This document shows, in pieces, positions 11,346 to 20,620 of a stretch of 64,000 nt of DNA. The position numbers and the translations under genes are program-made. The stretch's first letter is position 1. Each line of letters begins with the position of its first letter. The stretch is from assembly GCF_905475395.1 (NCBI RefSeq), contig NC_058337.1:138701172-138765171 (forward strand). The letters are read 5' to 3'. Under the pieces are notes generated by a model. That model was not told the origin of the DNA, made no database searches, and saw only the letters and a program-made list of their open reading frames with translations. Source of the stretch: Chrysoperla carnea. Taxonomy: Eukaryota; Arthropoda; Insecta; Neuroptera; Chrysopidae.

Positions 11346-12010
11346 GTCGGGCAGAAACCATAACACTTACTCTATATTTAAAATGCTATGGTAACCCCCA
11401 CAGAACCGTGCTTGCGATTTTCCCGCACACGGCTCTTCAATAAAACATTTACTATCAAAACTAGAATTAATACATCTTTGCTCTTTTAGCTATTTGATTG
11501 GGTTTAACCTGCAGCACTATTATAACCTCAGCGTGTTATCTTGAACGGTACTCAACCAAACGTTCTATTGCTGACCGCTTCCCCATGTACATAGCTTTCC
11601 TATGCTCCGAGTACTATCAGTCAGTCCGACTTTTTCTGTATCATTTGTCAGTTCTTGCCTGTTTTGACTTGTTCCAACATACTCTTGCAAGAACACAGAA
11701 GATCTCCCAAGTTTACATAAACTCCATCTCATACCATGCCACGGACTTCGACCCCGATAGAGTGAGTGGTGACTTACCATTGCATCACCCTTCATGCTGC
11801 CTTCGGCACTATGGAGAACATCGACCTCTATGATCTTGTATATTTCGGGGCTCAACACCTTCACTTGCGTTGTAGCCTAATATGTCGCTTCTATTGGCTT
11901 CATCACATTTGTCACCTCCTGCAATGCAATAGTTGCCTCTATGCTGTTGGTTAGACTTTGCATAGATCGGATTCTCACCGACTGATTTTTACGCACTTCC
12001 CTTGGCGCAC
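11346..12010 (-). ncRNA. ORF-less group II intron
   Basis: On the minus strand the element begins GTGCGCC, the group II 5' consensus GUGYG, and ends …CCCGAC, the AY 3' end. The exons join to TATATTGA|CGCCACATC, which restores SYIDATSLE of the IS982 transposase. A domain V hairpin precedes the 3' end. At 665 nt there is room for domains I-VI but no intron-encoded reverse transcriptase, so mobility would need a protein from elsewhere. The open frames inside it are chance frames in the RNA. Confidence 0.85.
11403..11435 (-). ncRNA. domain V of the group II intron
   Basis: The minus strand reads GAGCCGTG…GAAA…CACGGTTC: an 8-bp lower stem with the catalytic AGC-type triad (GAGCC), a bulge and a GAAA-type loop, about 33 nt as expected. 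Domain VI follows to the 3' splice site at 11346. Confidence 0.82.
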
Positions 12011-12064
12011 TCAATATAAGAAACTCCCGTAGATTTAGCTTTCTGCGTATACCATTCAAGTAAT

Positions 12065-12646
12065 CAATTACTACCGTCTAAAGCCGGTAGTTTGGTTTAC
12101 GCTTGCAAAGCAGATTAAAAGCGTAAACGCTAAAACTCTGATATTCTAAAATCATCTTTTTTATGATATTTTTCTTGTTGCTCTATATACTTCTGTACTG
12201 CTTCTGAATTCACATTACCAACTGTAACAACAAAATACCCGCTAGCCCAAAGATGTTGACCCCAATATCGCTTACGAAGTAGTTCAAATTACTGTAGCAA
12301 TTTACGACTACTCTTTCCTTTAATATATTGTAACTCCTTAGATATTGACATACTCGGTGGAACTGATACTAATATATAAACATGATCAGGACTTATGCTG
12401 CCACTAATTATATCTATGTAATTACCTGCACATATTTCCTGAATTACTTCCCTTGCTCTACTTGCTATTTGCCCAGTTAAAACTCTATACCTGTACTTTG
12501 TACAAAACACTATATGATACTTTAAATCATACAGGCTATGAGACCCTCTCCTATATTCCATCTCTTCCTGCAGTAACCTTTTAGATAGATTATACTAAAG
12601 TGTTCGCTAAAGGCGAGGGTGTTAACCCTATCCCACTTAACTACAT
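12065..12646 (-). mobile_element. IS200-like element (type 1), in IS982-C
   Basis: The left end CAATTACTACCGTCTAAAGC with a CTACCGTC…GCCGGTAG hairpin, and the right end …CTTAACTACAT, match the other type 1 copies. There is no target duplication: host CAAGTAAT|AAAACTAAAT is continuous once the element is removed, as expected for HUH/Y1 transposition. Its tnpA (start at 12561) carries an in-frame stop near 12289, so this copy is inactive. Confidence 0.85.
12130..12561 (-). pseudogene. tnpA: TnpA (Y1) transposase, type 1, with an internal stop
   Basis: It begins MEYRRGSHSLYDLKYHIVFC. The HUH motif region here reads SPDHVYILVSVPP: the second histidine is tyrosine, unlike HVH in the sister copies, so both catalysis and the frame (stop after KSSRKLLQ) are damaged. 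Confidence 0.8.
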
Positions 12647-13041
12647 AAAACTAAATAACTCAAAACTCTTGGTTTTAGAGCTATAAAACGAGTATATGAT
12701 GGAAGAGTTACAAAGTCTGATTTATATAATTGTAGATAGGACATATAAAAATATTTAAAGTTTTTACAAGGTGGTTGATAGTATAAAAGCACTATTGTTA
12801 ACAGCTCAGAATAGCTTATTTCAGGCTTTCTTGTAGGATTTTTATTAATTAATGGTAAAAATGATTTATTAATCCATTGCTCGCTAATTTTACAAAAATC
12901 ATCGACAAAAAAAAATAATGCAGTAATATCTTTCTTCATGGGGATACTCTTGTTTTTTTTTGCTAAAAATTATATAGAGTATCTTCTATCCCTTGTAAAT
13001 ACTTACTTCTAAACCTGGAGTAATCCAGAATTCAGGTTAGT

Positions 13042-13380
13042 AGCACTAAAGTAACCCCGTGCCCACAAATGTCTACCCAAGTATTTTTGTTTTAATATTG
13101 GAAATTCCTCTTGCATCTTCTTTGAAGATCTGACTTTCGCTTTTTGTACAAATTCACAGATTTTTATATGAGGTGGAATATTAGCAAAAATGTGTATATG
13201 ATCGCTTGATACTACTCCATTTTCTATTTTAATACCTAATTCTGTTGCTACCTGTGCAATAATTTCTCGAACCCTCTTTTTTATATCGTAAGTTAATACC
13301 TTATATCGATACTTTGTAATCCACACTATGTGATAGCGATGATAGTAAACTGTATGTGATTTCCTGCTGTAATGTGTCAT
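13042..13380 (-). pseudogene. tnpA: TnpA (Y1) transposase, type 2, cut by IS982-C
   Basis: It encodes the N-terminal about 113 residues, including the HUH motif SSDHIHIFANIPP, up to WARGYFSAT. The C-terminus with the catalytic tyrosine region lies across the IS982, near 10740-10812. Confidence 0.8.
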
Positions 13381-13478
13381 AGTGCTTATGATGCTAACGC
13401 ATCATCGTGCACATGGCAAGCTAAAGCTTCTCCATCTGGAAGATGGAGGTTTGTACCTCCAAAGGGACTATCAAGCTT

Positions 13479-13917
13479 AATTGATCTAAAGATTATTAAA
13501 TTACTTATGAATGATGCAACCCTCACAAGTAGCCAAATAGGAGAATTAGTAGGTCTTTCTTCATCAGCTACAAACGAAAGAATCCGTAAATTAAAAAGTG
13601 AAGGTACTATACGAAAAATAGTAGCTCTTATCGACAGTAAATTTATGAATATGGATTTAGGAGCTTTGATTTTTGTATTAGTAGAAGGAAAAGAAAATAA
13701 TATTAATTTTCTAAAAAAATACTTACTCATGAAAATATTTTAGAATGTTATCATACAACCGGAGAATATTCTTATGTTTTAAAAATACGATGCAAAAACA
13801 CAAAAATGCTCGAATCTATAATAACAGATTTTTTAAAAGAACAAAAAGGGGTAATAAAAACCATGACACAAATTATCCCATCCTCTCATAAAGAAAATAA
13901 CTTGATAATAAATTAAT
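13479..13917 (+). pseudogene. Lrp/AsnC-family transcriptional regulator, 5'-truncated and frameshifted
   Basis: The frame opens inside the IS200 end and reads LIDLKIIKLLMNDATLTSSQIGELVGLSSSATNERIRKL, the winged HTH of Lrp/AsnC proteins, then IVALIDSKFMNMDLGALIFVLVEG from the RAM ligand domain. Near 13725 the frame shifts and the rest (HENILECYHTTGEYSYVLKI…) runs to a TAA at 13917. The native start codon is lost to the IS. Lrp-type proteins sense amino acids and bind DNA as oligomers. Confidence 0.78.
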
Positions 13918-14008
13918 AATAGAAAATTGTTGAAATGTGAATGTTCATGTTAGAATTTTAAGAATGAAAAAACTAGGATTGAATTAGAGTAAAAAATTTG
14001 CATTGCAA

Positions 14009-14127
14009 GCTTGGCAGCGACTTACTCTCCCATGCCTTATGACATAGTACCATTAGCACTATGAGGTTTCACGTTCGAGTTCGGGATGGGATCGTGTGTT
14101 TCACTCATGCTATAACCACCAAGCTAG
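14009..14127 (-). rRNA. rrf: 5S ribosomal RNA
   Basis: The minus strand reads GCTTGGTGG…GGTAGTGCTATGAG…AGTCGCTGCCAAGC. The two ends (GCTTGG / CCAAGC) form the closing helix, and the loop sequences CCCATCCCGAACTCG and GGGAGAGTA are typical of 5S. It lies downstream of 23S, with a 277-nt spacer. Confidence 0.9.
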
Positions 14128-14218
14128 CAATACAAACTTTTTAAATAGTAGATTTGTATTGGTTGCTGTTAGTGTGTTGTTGCATGGCTTTATTATCTTG
14201 TATTACAATTTGTATCCT

Positions 14219-14287
14219 GAGATCCCGTGGACAAGCCACGAGATGACATTATATTTTACTGGATCTCGTGGTCAAGCCACGGGATAA
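14219..14287. repeat. rickettsial dispersed palindrome pair
   Basis: GATCCCGTGGACAAGCCACG and a second unit, ATCTCGTGGTCAAGCCACGG, face each other, each with a GTGG…CCAC dyad. Related units occur at 23787, 26180-26275 and 30598. Confidence 0.65.
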
Positions 14288-14383
14288 CAATCATGCAACA
14301 ACAATTTTATTAATTGATAAAGCTATTTTAACCTGATAACTTTGTGAGTTGATACCGACATATTATAGAATAAACACTATATA

Positions 14384-14397
14384 CATGTGTAATCTCA
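14384..14397 (-). other. 23S pre-rRNA processing stem, 3' arm
   Basis: CATGTGTAATCTCA is complementary to TGAGATTACACGATG at 17181-17195 on the far side of 23S, with one bulge. Such stalks bracketing 23S are the known RNase III processing substrate. Confidence 0.55.
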
Positions 14398-14404
14398 CAG
14401 CAAA

Positions 14405-14701
14405 GTAAATCAATCGAGCTATTAGTATCAGTTAGCTGCACACATTACTGTGCTTCCACACCTGACCTATCAACGTGGTGGTCTTCCACGGCTCTAATGG
14501 GGAAGTCTAGTTTTGAGGTGGGTTTCCTGCTTAGATGCATTCAGCGGTTATCCCTTCCGTACTTAGCTACCCAGCTGTGCCGTTGGCATGACAACTGGTC
14601 CACCAGGGGTACGCCCACCTCGGTCCTCTCGTACTAAAGGCAGATCCTCTCAAACTTCCTACACCCACGGCAGATAGGGACCGAACTGTCTCACGACGTT
14701 C

Positions 14702-14752
<51 letters not shown>

Positions 14753-14753
14753 T

Positions 14754-14799
<46 letters not shown>

Positions 14800-14828
14800 G
14801 ATTTCGTCGCTATGGACGCTTGGAAATC

Positions 14829-14859
<31 letters not shown>

Positions 14860-15320
14860 TCGTTGAGCGATGACCCTTCCACTCGGGACCACCGGATCAC
14901 TATGACCGACTTTCGTCTCTGCTCGTCTTGTCAGACTCGCACTCAGGCTAGCTAATGCCATTGCACTCTAAAAGTTGATTTCCGACCAACCTGAGCTAAC
15001 CATCGCACGCCTCCGTTACTCTTTTGGAGGCGACCGCCCCAGTCAAACTACCCACCATGCATTGTCTCGGACCCTGATTCAAGGGTCTCGGTTAGATGTC
15101 AAGAACCAAAAGGGTGGTATCTCAAGGATGACTCCACAAAGGCTGACGCTTCTGCTTCATAGTCTCCCACCTATCCTGCACATTTGATTCTTAACACCAG
15201 TGCAAAGCTATAGTAAAGGTTCACGGGGTCTTTCCGTCTGACCGCGGGAACTCCGCATCTTCACGGAGAATTCAATTTCGCTGAGTCGATACTGGAGACA
15301 GCGGGGAAATCGTTACGCCA

Positions 15321-15391
<71 letters not shown>

Positions 15392-16081
15392 CACTGGGAC
15401 TTCAATTCAGAACTTGCACCCCTCCTCTTAATCTTCCAGCACTGGGCAGGCGTCAGACCCTATACTTCGTCTATTGACTTTGCAGAGCCCTGTGTTTTTA
15501 ATAAACAGTCGCTACCCCCTAGCTTGTGCCACCCACAAATGGTTGCCCATATGTAGGTCATCTTTCTTCCGAAGTTACAGATGCAATTTGCCTAGTTCCT
15601 TCAGCATCGTTCTCTCAAGCGCCTTGGTATACTCTACCTGTCCACCTGTGTCGGTTTCGGGTACGGTCTATAATGAAGGTGTTATTTCCTGGAAAATATT
15701 CGCTGCACAATCAATCCAATAAGACTATACAACTTACTACTTTCGTCACATCCTTCAGGTTCAGGAATATTAACCTGATTCCCATCGATTACGCCTTTCA
15801 GCCTCACCTTAGGGACCGACTAACCTTGCGCAGATTAACTTTACGCAAGAACCCTTGGACTTTCGGCGAGAATGTTTCTCGCATTCTTTATCGCTACTTA
15901 TGTCAGCATTCTCACTTCCGATACCTCTAGCAAACCTTACGGTTCACCTTCACAGGCTTACGGAACGCTCCGCTACCACTCACACCAAATGTGTGAATCC
16001 GCATCTTCGGTACATGACTTGAGCCCCGTTACATTGTTGGCGCAAGAAAACTTATTTAGACTAGTGAGCTATTACGCTTTC

Positions 16082-16113
<32 letters not shown>

Positions 16114-16700
16114 TAGTTGTTTTGGTCTTCTCACATCCTTTAACACTTAGTCATGTTAAAAAGATTTAGGGACCTTAGATGGCGGTCTGGGCTTTTTCCC
16201 TCTCGACTATGGACCTTAGCACCCATAGTCTGTCTGCTATGCTATACTCATCGGCATTCGGAGTTTGATTGAGTTTGGTAAGTCTGTTGGACCCCCTAGC
16301 TCATTCAGTGCTCTACCTCTGATGGTAACCGCTATAACGCTCTACCTAAATAGATTTCGCGGAGAACCAGCTATATCCGAGTTTGATTGACCTTTCACCC
16401 CTAACCACAGCTCATCCCCTACTTTTTCAACAGTAGTGGGTTCGGTCCTTCAGCGGATTTTACTCCGCTTTCAACCTGACCATGGCTAGATGACTCGGTT
16501 TCGGGTCTAATTCATCTAACTATAGTTGCCCTATTCAGACTCGCTTTCGCTACGCCTATACCTAACGGCTTAAGCTTGCTAGATAAACTAAGTCGCTGAC
16601 CCCTCATACTAAAGGTACGCCGTCACAAAACATAAATGCTTGCTCCGACTGCTTGTAAGCATTTGGTTTCAGATACTATTTCACTTCCTTTGTCGTGGTA

Positions 16701-16742
<42 letters not shown>

Positions 16743-17170
16743 TAGAGAGTACTTAGGCTTAGAGGGTGGTCCCCCTATGTTCAGACAGGATTTCACGTGT
16801 CCCGCCTTACTCAAGGAATTCAAACTTTTTACCTATACGGGACTATTACCCTCTACGGTCAACCTTTCCATGTTGTTTTAGTTATTTTTTTGAAGCCACT
16901 GGCCTGGTCCGCGTTCGCTCGTCACTACTAACGGAGTCTCGGTTGATGTCCTTTCCTCCAGCTACTTAGATATTTCAGTTCGCTGGGTTTGCCTCATATA
17001 GCTATGTATTCACTATACAATACCTAATAAATTAGGTGGGTTTCCCCATTCGGAAATCTTCGGATCAAAGCTTATTCGCAGCTCCCCGAAGTTTATCGCA
17101 GCGTATTACGTCCTTCATCGCCTTCTAATGCCAAGGCATCCACCAAATGCTCTTATTATATTTACTTACG
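14405..17170 (-). rRNA. rrl: 23S ribosomal RNA
   Basis: The 5' end has GGTGGATGCCTTGGC (17140 region). Conserved landmarks across the gene include the peptidyl-transferase area, the sarcin-ricin context CAGTACGAGAGGACC (about 14620 region in complement) and the 3' end region. It is about 2.77 kb long. There is no 16S gene beside it, which fits the split rRNA operon of Rickettsia. Open frames predicted over this stretch are spurious. End positions are approximate. Confidence 0.93.
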
Positions 17171-17180
17171 CTTTATTACT

Positions 17181-17195
17181 TGAGATTACACGATG
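17181..17195 (-). other. 23S pre-rRNA processing stem, 5' arm
   Basis: TGAGATTACACGATG pairs with 14384-14397. The 17196-17418 leader beyond is AT-rich and shows no gene. Confidence 0.5.
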
Positions 17196-17418
17196 CATAC
17201 AGAATTAATTTTACAATTTCTTCAGTATCTAACTCACGATATAAATTTTTATTATCGCGGTGTATTTAGTTTTTAGCTTTATCAACTTTTTAAACAGCTA
17301 CAAAGTTTTGTGTTTCAAACTTTGTGTGATTGATTTTATATCCATAATTTCGAATGTTGTCAAACATTATTTTAAATAATTTTTAATTTTTTTTTTACGA
17401 TAAGAATAAAATATTATT

Positions 17419-17787
17419 TTAACTTCTCTTAAGAATCAACTTTTTTGGCTTTCCATTAGGACTTATTGCACTTTTTGGAACTTTTACATCTCTACCTGAA
17501 TCTTCAGAAAAGAATCCATCTTTTTGTAAAATTTTATTCACTTTCTTCAATTCTCCTTGCCTATTTACTAAGCCTTTCTCTGTTTTAATAAACAATAACT
17601 TACCATTTTTCGTAATACTATCTCTTCATCGGCTTCAAAATTTTTAGATATTTTTAAATTACCCTCCTTATCAAACTTGCCTAAAATATCTTTTTGTAAA
17701 TCGGCAAATTCTGCAAAAGCGTATAATTTTAAATTTTGTTTTATCTGTTCAGGTTCAGTTATATATTCCCCAGCTTTATTAATCAAC
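17419..17787 (-). pseudogene. unrecognised lysine-rich protein, cut by IS200 and frameshifted
   Basis: The frame enters from the IS200 end (INKAGEYITEPEQIKQNLKLYAF) and breaks near 17610; the rest (KNGKLLFIKTEKGLVNRQGELKKVNK…KPKKLILKRS) ends at TAA 17419. No domain is recognised. The start is lost. Confidence 0.45.
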
Positions 17788-18382
17788 CACTTTCATCTGA
17801 GAGATAAAAGTTTGATTATAGCGACTAGAAGTCGCATATCAAGCTAAAGCTTATTCGAGTCTTATGTTAGAAATCATGTCTGATTCATGTGCATCAGTAT
17901 GCTTATTAATATATTCATTAATTATATCATCAGTCACATTACCACTAGTAGCACTAAAGTAACCCCGTGCCCACAAATGTCTACCCAAGTATTTTTGTTT
18001 TAATATTGGAAATTCCTCTTGCATCTTCTTTGAAGATCTGACTTTCGCTTTTTGTACAAATTCACAGATTTTTATATGAGGTGGAATATTAGCAAAAATG
18101 TGTATATGATCGCCTGATACTACTCCATTTTCTATTTTAATACCTAATTCTGTTGCTACCTGTGAAATAATTTCTTGAACCCTCTTTTTTATATCGTAAG
18201 TTAATACCTTATATCGATACTTTGTAATCCACACTATGTGATAGCGATGATAGTAAACTGTATGTGATTTCCTGCTGTAATGTGTCATAGTGCTTATGAT
18301 GATAACGCATCATCGTGCACATGACAAGCTAAGGCTTCTCCATCTGGAAGATGGAGGTTTGTACCTCCAAAGGGACTATCAA
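17782..18382 (-). mobile_element. IS200-like element (type 2), intact 601 bp
   Basis: Both ends are present. The right end (LE in tnpA sense) has the TTGATAGTCCC cleavage-site context and nested hairpins such as GGAGGTACAAACCTCC. The left end has the hairpin GCGACTTCTAGTCGC. There is no target duplication. Confidence 0.88.
17851..18288 (-). CDS. tnpA: TnpA Y1 transposase (type 2), intact
   Basis: 145 residues, a standard IS200 length. It is a single-strand HUH transposase with the motif GDHIHIFANIPP (here GDH rather than the SDH of sister copies), a conserved LGRHLWARGYF, and the catalytic tyrosine in helix NEYINKH. It acts as a dimer at the hairpins in the IS ends. The element has no tnpB. 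Confidence 0.9.
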   Translation of the reverse strand: MTHYSRKSHTVYYHRYHIVWITKYRYKVLTYDIKKRVQEIISQVATELGIKIENGVVSGDHIHIFANIPPHIKICEFVQKAKVRSSKKMQEEFPILKQKYLGRHLWARGYFSATSGNVTDDIINEYINKHTDAHESDMISNIRLE

Positions 18383-18457
18383 CAAGTAGATACTAAAGCA
18401 CTTGTAGAATTTCTTTCTAATTATGATGGCTCTACGCCTCACATTAGTGAAAATTAT

Positions 18458-19040
18458 CAATTACTACCGTCTAAAGCCGGTAGTTTGGTTTACGCTTGCA
18501 AAGCAGATTAAAAGCGTAAACGCTAAAACTCTGATATTGTAAAATCGTCTTTTTTATGATATTCTTCTTGTTGCTCTATATACTTCTGTACTGCTTCTGA
18601 ATTCACATTACCAACTGTAACAACAAAATACCCTCTAGCCCAAAGATGTTGACCCCAATATCGCTTACGAAGTAGTTCAAATTCCTGTAGCAATTTACGA
18701 CTACTCTTTCCTTTAATATATTGTAACACCTTAGATATTGAGATACTCGGTGGAACTGATACTAATATATGAACATGATCAGGACTTATGCTGCCACTAA
18801 TTATATCTATGTAATTAGCTGCACATATATCCTGAATTACTTCTCTTGCTCTACTTGCTATTTGCCCAGTTAAAACTCTATACCTGTACTTTGTACAAAA
18901 CACTATATGATACTTTAAATCATACAGGCTATGAGACCCTCTCCTATATTCCATCTCTTCCTCTAGTAACCTATTAGATAGATTATACTAAAGTGTTCGC
19001 CTAAAGGCGAGGGTGTTAACCCTATCCCACTTAACTACAT
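18458..19040 (-). mobile_element. IS200-like element (type 1), intact 583 bp
   Basis: It lies only 75 bp from the neighbouring type 2 IS200. Host codons GAAAATTAT|AAAGGCGAG join cleanly without duplication. End hairpins: CTACCGTCTAAAGCCGGTAG at one end and CGCCTAAAGGCG plus GGGTGTTAACCC at the other. Confidence 0.88.
18523..18954 (-). CDS. tnpA: TnpA Y1 transposase (type 1), intact
   Basis: 143 residues beginning MEYRRGSHSLYDLKYHIVFC, with HUH motif SPDHVHILVSVPP, YWGQHLWARGYF, and the tyrosine helix EAVQKYIEQQ. It catalyses single-strand cut-and-paste of the element. Four other copies in the window are nearly identical. Confidence 0.9.
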   Translation of the reverse strand: MEYRRGSHSLYDLKYHIVFCTKYRYRVLTGQIASRAREVIQDICAANYIDIISGSISPDHVHILVSVPPSISISKVLQYIKGKSSRKLLQEFELLRKRYWGQHLWARGYFVVTVGNVNSEAVQKYIEQQEEYHKKDDFTISEF

Positions 19041-19201
19041 AAAGGCGAGTTTATTCAGTATATGCCAGTAAAAGATTTTCATGAGCAATTAATCTCAAAT
19101 AACCTTGAAGCCCCAATATTAGAAACCAACATAAATGATGATATTATAGGCTTAGGCGAATCTATATTTGATCACGTAGAATTATACTCATAATTTTATT
19201 T

Positions 19202-19243
19202 ATAAGATAATAGTAGCTCAAAAGTTACTATTATCTTATTTTA
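19202..19243. terminator. bidirectional rho-independent terminator
   Basis: TAAGATAATAGTAG and CTATTATCTTA flank a short loop, followed by TTTTATT on the plus strand. It lies between the convergent ends of the split gene (stop 19192) and the minus-strand gene ending at 19318. Confidence 0.65.
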
Positions 19244-19317
19244 TTACCATTTACCTAAAAGCGGATTTGTAATATTTTTAGCGCATTTTCTTTTTATGTA
19301 AACACCTATTAAAAATG

Positions 19318-19692
19318 TTAACATGGTGGTTGGAACATAGCGGATAATCGTTGGTAAATCAAGGTTTTATTAGGAATTAAATCTGCAAACTGATCACTTA
19401 CACCATCTACTAGATTTCTACTTTTATCCCTTAACATATTTATTGTACAATATCTATTTTTGTATTTTAGATAACATCTGACAGCTTCAATAATAATAGA
19501 AATTACTATAGATGCTATACCGATATTCATAAGAAAACAAAATTTTACCGCATTCGCAACATAAAGATAATTAGCAGCAATTATTAAAGCTAAACCTAGA
19601 ACATAGAAAAAATATACAAACGGTTTACCGTAGATTTTTTTTTCCTGCTCCATGCTACTTTTTAATAACTCAAATATTAGAGATTTTAACAT
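19318..19692 (-). CDS. small membrane protein, unrecognised
   Basis: 124 residues with two hydrophobic segments, about residues 27-45 (FVYFFYVLGLALIIAANYLY) and 53-70 (FLMNIGIASIVISIIIEAV), then a soluble tail. It starts 8 bp after the stop of the DUF883-type gene, so the two are probably co-transcribed from upstream. YqjE-like phage-holin-type proteins occupy this position behind YqjD in other bacteria; assignment to that family is inference. Confidence 0.6.
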   Translation of the reverse strand: MLKSLIFELLKSSMEQEKKIYGKPFVYFFYVLGLALIIAANYLYVANAVKFCFLMNIGIASIVISIIIEAVRCYLKYKNRYCTINMLRDKSRNLVDGVSDQFADLIPNKTLIYQRLSAMFQPPC

Positions 19693-19700
19693 TGAACTAC

Positions 19701-19985
19701 CTATTTCATAAGAATAGCGGGTAACACACCTGCACCAAAAGCGTAGGCGAGATTCCGCAAAGGGTGGTCACGTGTCGACTCACATAAATCAGCTACATTA
19801 GCTTTACCTTTTTCTATTCCTTTATGTTTGTAATGATCCATAACAGATGATAAATTATCTAGTTGCTCGTCTAGGATATCACCAGATTTACCTTTTAAAT
19901 TATGTAACCTTGAAACTAAGCTCTCTATATCTTTTTTGATTCCTTCGATATCTTCTTTAGCAGAACCAACTTTTAAGTCTTTCAT
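19701..19985 (-). CDS. DUF883 (ElaB/YqjD-like) small protein
   Basis: 94 residues. An amphipathic, probably coiled-coil region (EDIEGIKKDIESLVSRLHNLKGKSGDILDEQLDN) is followed by the RDHPLRNLAYAFGAGVLPAIL tail, the short membrane anchor typical of ElaB/YqjD proteins (which usually read HP..A.G.A.G.G). Known relatives tether ribosomes to the inner membrane in stationary phase. It precedes the small membrane protein gene in an apparent operon. Confidence 0.75.
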   Translation of the reverse strand: MKDLKVGSAKEDIEGIKKDIESLVSRLHNLKGKSGDILDEQLDNLSSVMDHYKHKGIEKGKANVADLCESTRDHPLRNLAYAFGAGVLPAILMK

Positions 19986-20094
19986 AATTTACTCCGTTAT
20001 TAATTTATGTTTTATTAAGCAAATTATTTTGCTTATAGCTAGATGATACACCTCTAAAATCTTCTTTACAATAGCTTAATTACATTATTTTTAT

Positions 20095-20574
20095 TTAACG
20101 AAATTGCTTTTTCCATTGTCTCTTCATAGCTTTATATTTCCCATTTTCTTCCGCTTCTTGCCATTTTTTAAAAAATATCTCAGCACTTATAGCTTTTTCA
20201 GGATCACCTGTTCCTTTTTCTAACTGCTCGTAATCATGCTCAGCATCATATTTTTTACCCCCCTTATAATTAGTGTAACGTCTGCTTCTGGTAAAACCCA
20301 TTTGTAAATATTTACGAGCCATATCTGCCCCCACAAAATCATCATCATTTAAATACTCCAAAAACATATCATATATTTTTTCACTACTTTCTTTAGCAAT
20401 TTCAGGGGTTTTAAACTTCCAGAAAGGTAATATTTCATTTTTATAAGGCTGACAAATAAGCACGCCTTGCTCACCTTTCCCTACTCTATATTTTTCAGGC
20501 TCCTTGCGATAATCAATATAGTTTTTCCATCTATAATTTTTATTGTCAAAATTTAAATAACTTGGCTTCTGCAT
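20095..20574 (-). CDS. DUF4385 family protein
   Basis: 159 residues, MQKPSYLNFDNKNYRWKNYIDYRKEPEKYRVGKGEQGVLICQPYK…, with conserved FVGADMARKYLQMGFTRSRRYTNYKGGKKY and EKAISAEIFFKKWQEAE. This is the domain layout of DUF4385, whose function is unknown. The frame is whole and ends KKQFR. It is monocistronic as far as can be seen. Confidence 0.8.
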   Translation of the reverse strand: MQKPSYLNFDNKNYRWKNYIDYRKEPEKYRVGKGEQGVLICQPYKNEILPFWKFKTPEIAKESSEKIYDMFLEYLNDDDFVGADMARKYLQMGFTRSRRYTNYKGGKKYDAEHDYEQLEKGTGDPEKAISAEIFFKKWQEAEENGKYKAMKRQWKKQFR

Positions 20575-20620
20575 AAAAAATGATATTTATATTTATTATT
20601 TATTTTAATTAATTTGTTAG

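Larger units (their letters stand above)
10813..13038 (-). mobile_element. IS982-family element C carrying a group II intron and an IS200
   Basis: Both 18-bp terminal repeats are present, with AGT at 10810-10812 and 13039-13041. The transposase starts at 12939 (MKKDITALFFFVDDFCK). It is interrupted first by an IS200 (12065-12646), then by a group II intron (11346-12010) inside the SYIDATSLE codons, and ends at 10832 (…KPNKPAISQN). Confidence 0.9.
10656..13474 (-). mobile_element. IS200-like element (type 2), split by IS982-C
   Basis: The ends match the 601-bp type 2 copies at 17782, 40428 and 61172 (ATCAACCACTTTCATC… and …GGGACTATCAA). The tnpA start is at 13380 (MTHYSRKSHTVYYHRYHIVW). The C-terminal part is at 10740-10812, slightly deleted. 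IS982-C sits between the two parts with a 3-bp AGT duplication. Confidence 0.85.
14128..14404 (-). other. 23S-5S transcribed spacer
   Basis: There is no gene here. The spacer holds a rickettsial palindromic repeat (14219-14287) and the downstream half of the 23S processing stem (14384-14397). Confidence 0.6.
18383..19192 (+). pseudogene. unrecognised protein gene split by IS200 (type 1)
   Basis: The fragment QQVDTKALVEFLSNYDGSTPHISENY (18381-18457) continues at 19041 as KGEFIQYMPVKDFHEQLISNN…IGLGESIFDHVELYS, stop at 19192, in frame when the 583-bp IS200 is left out. The 5' side is cut by the type 2 IS200. I recognise no family; it may be the C-terminus of a larger rickettsial protein. Confidence 0.55.

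Noticed and set aside
11498-12059. Open frames on both strands between the IS982 halves
   Set aside because: The stretch is the group II intron RNA; the frames have no domain and no consistent start.
14567-16969. Several open frames of 60-134 codons on both strands
   Set aside because: They lie inside the 23S rRNA gene and match no protein family; rRNA often holds chance frames.
18290-18511. Apparent 73-codon gene ending SKAGSLVYACKAD
   Set aside because: It is a chimera running from one IS200 end through a short host segment into another IS200 end; the same tail appears at 60244.
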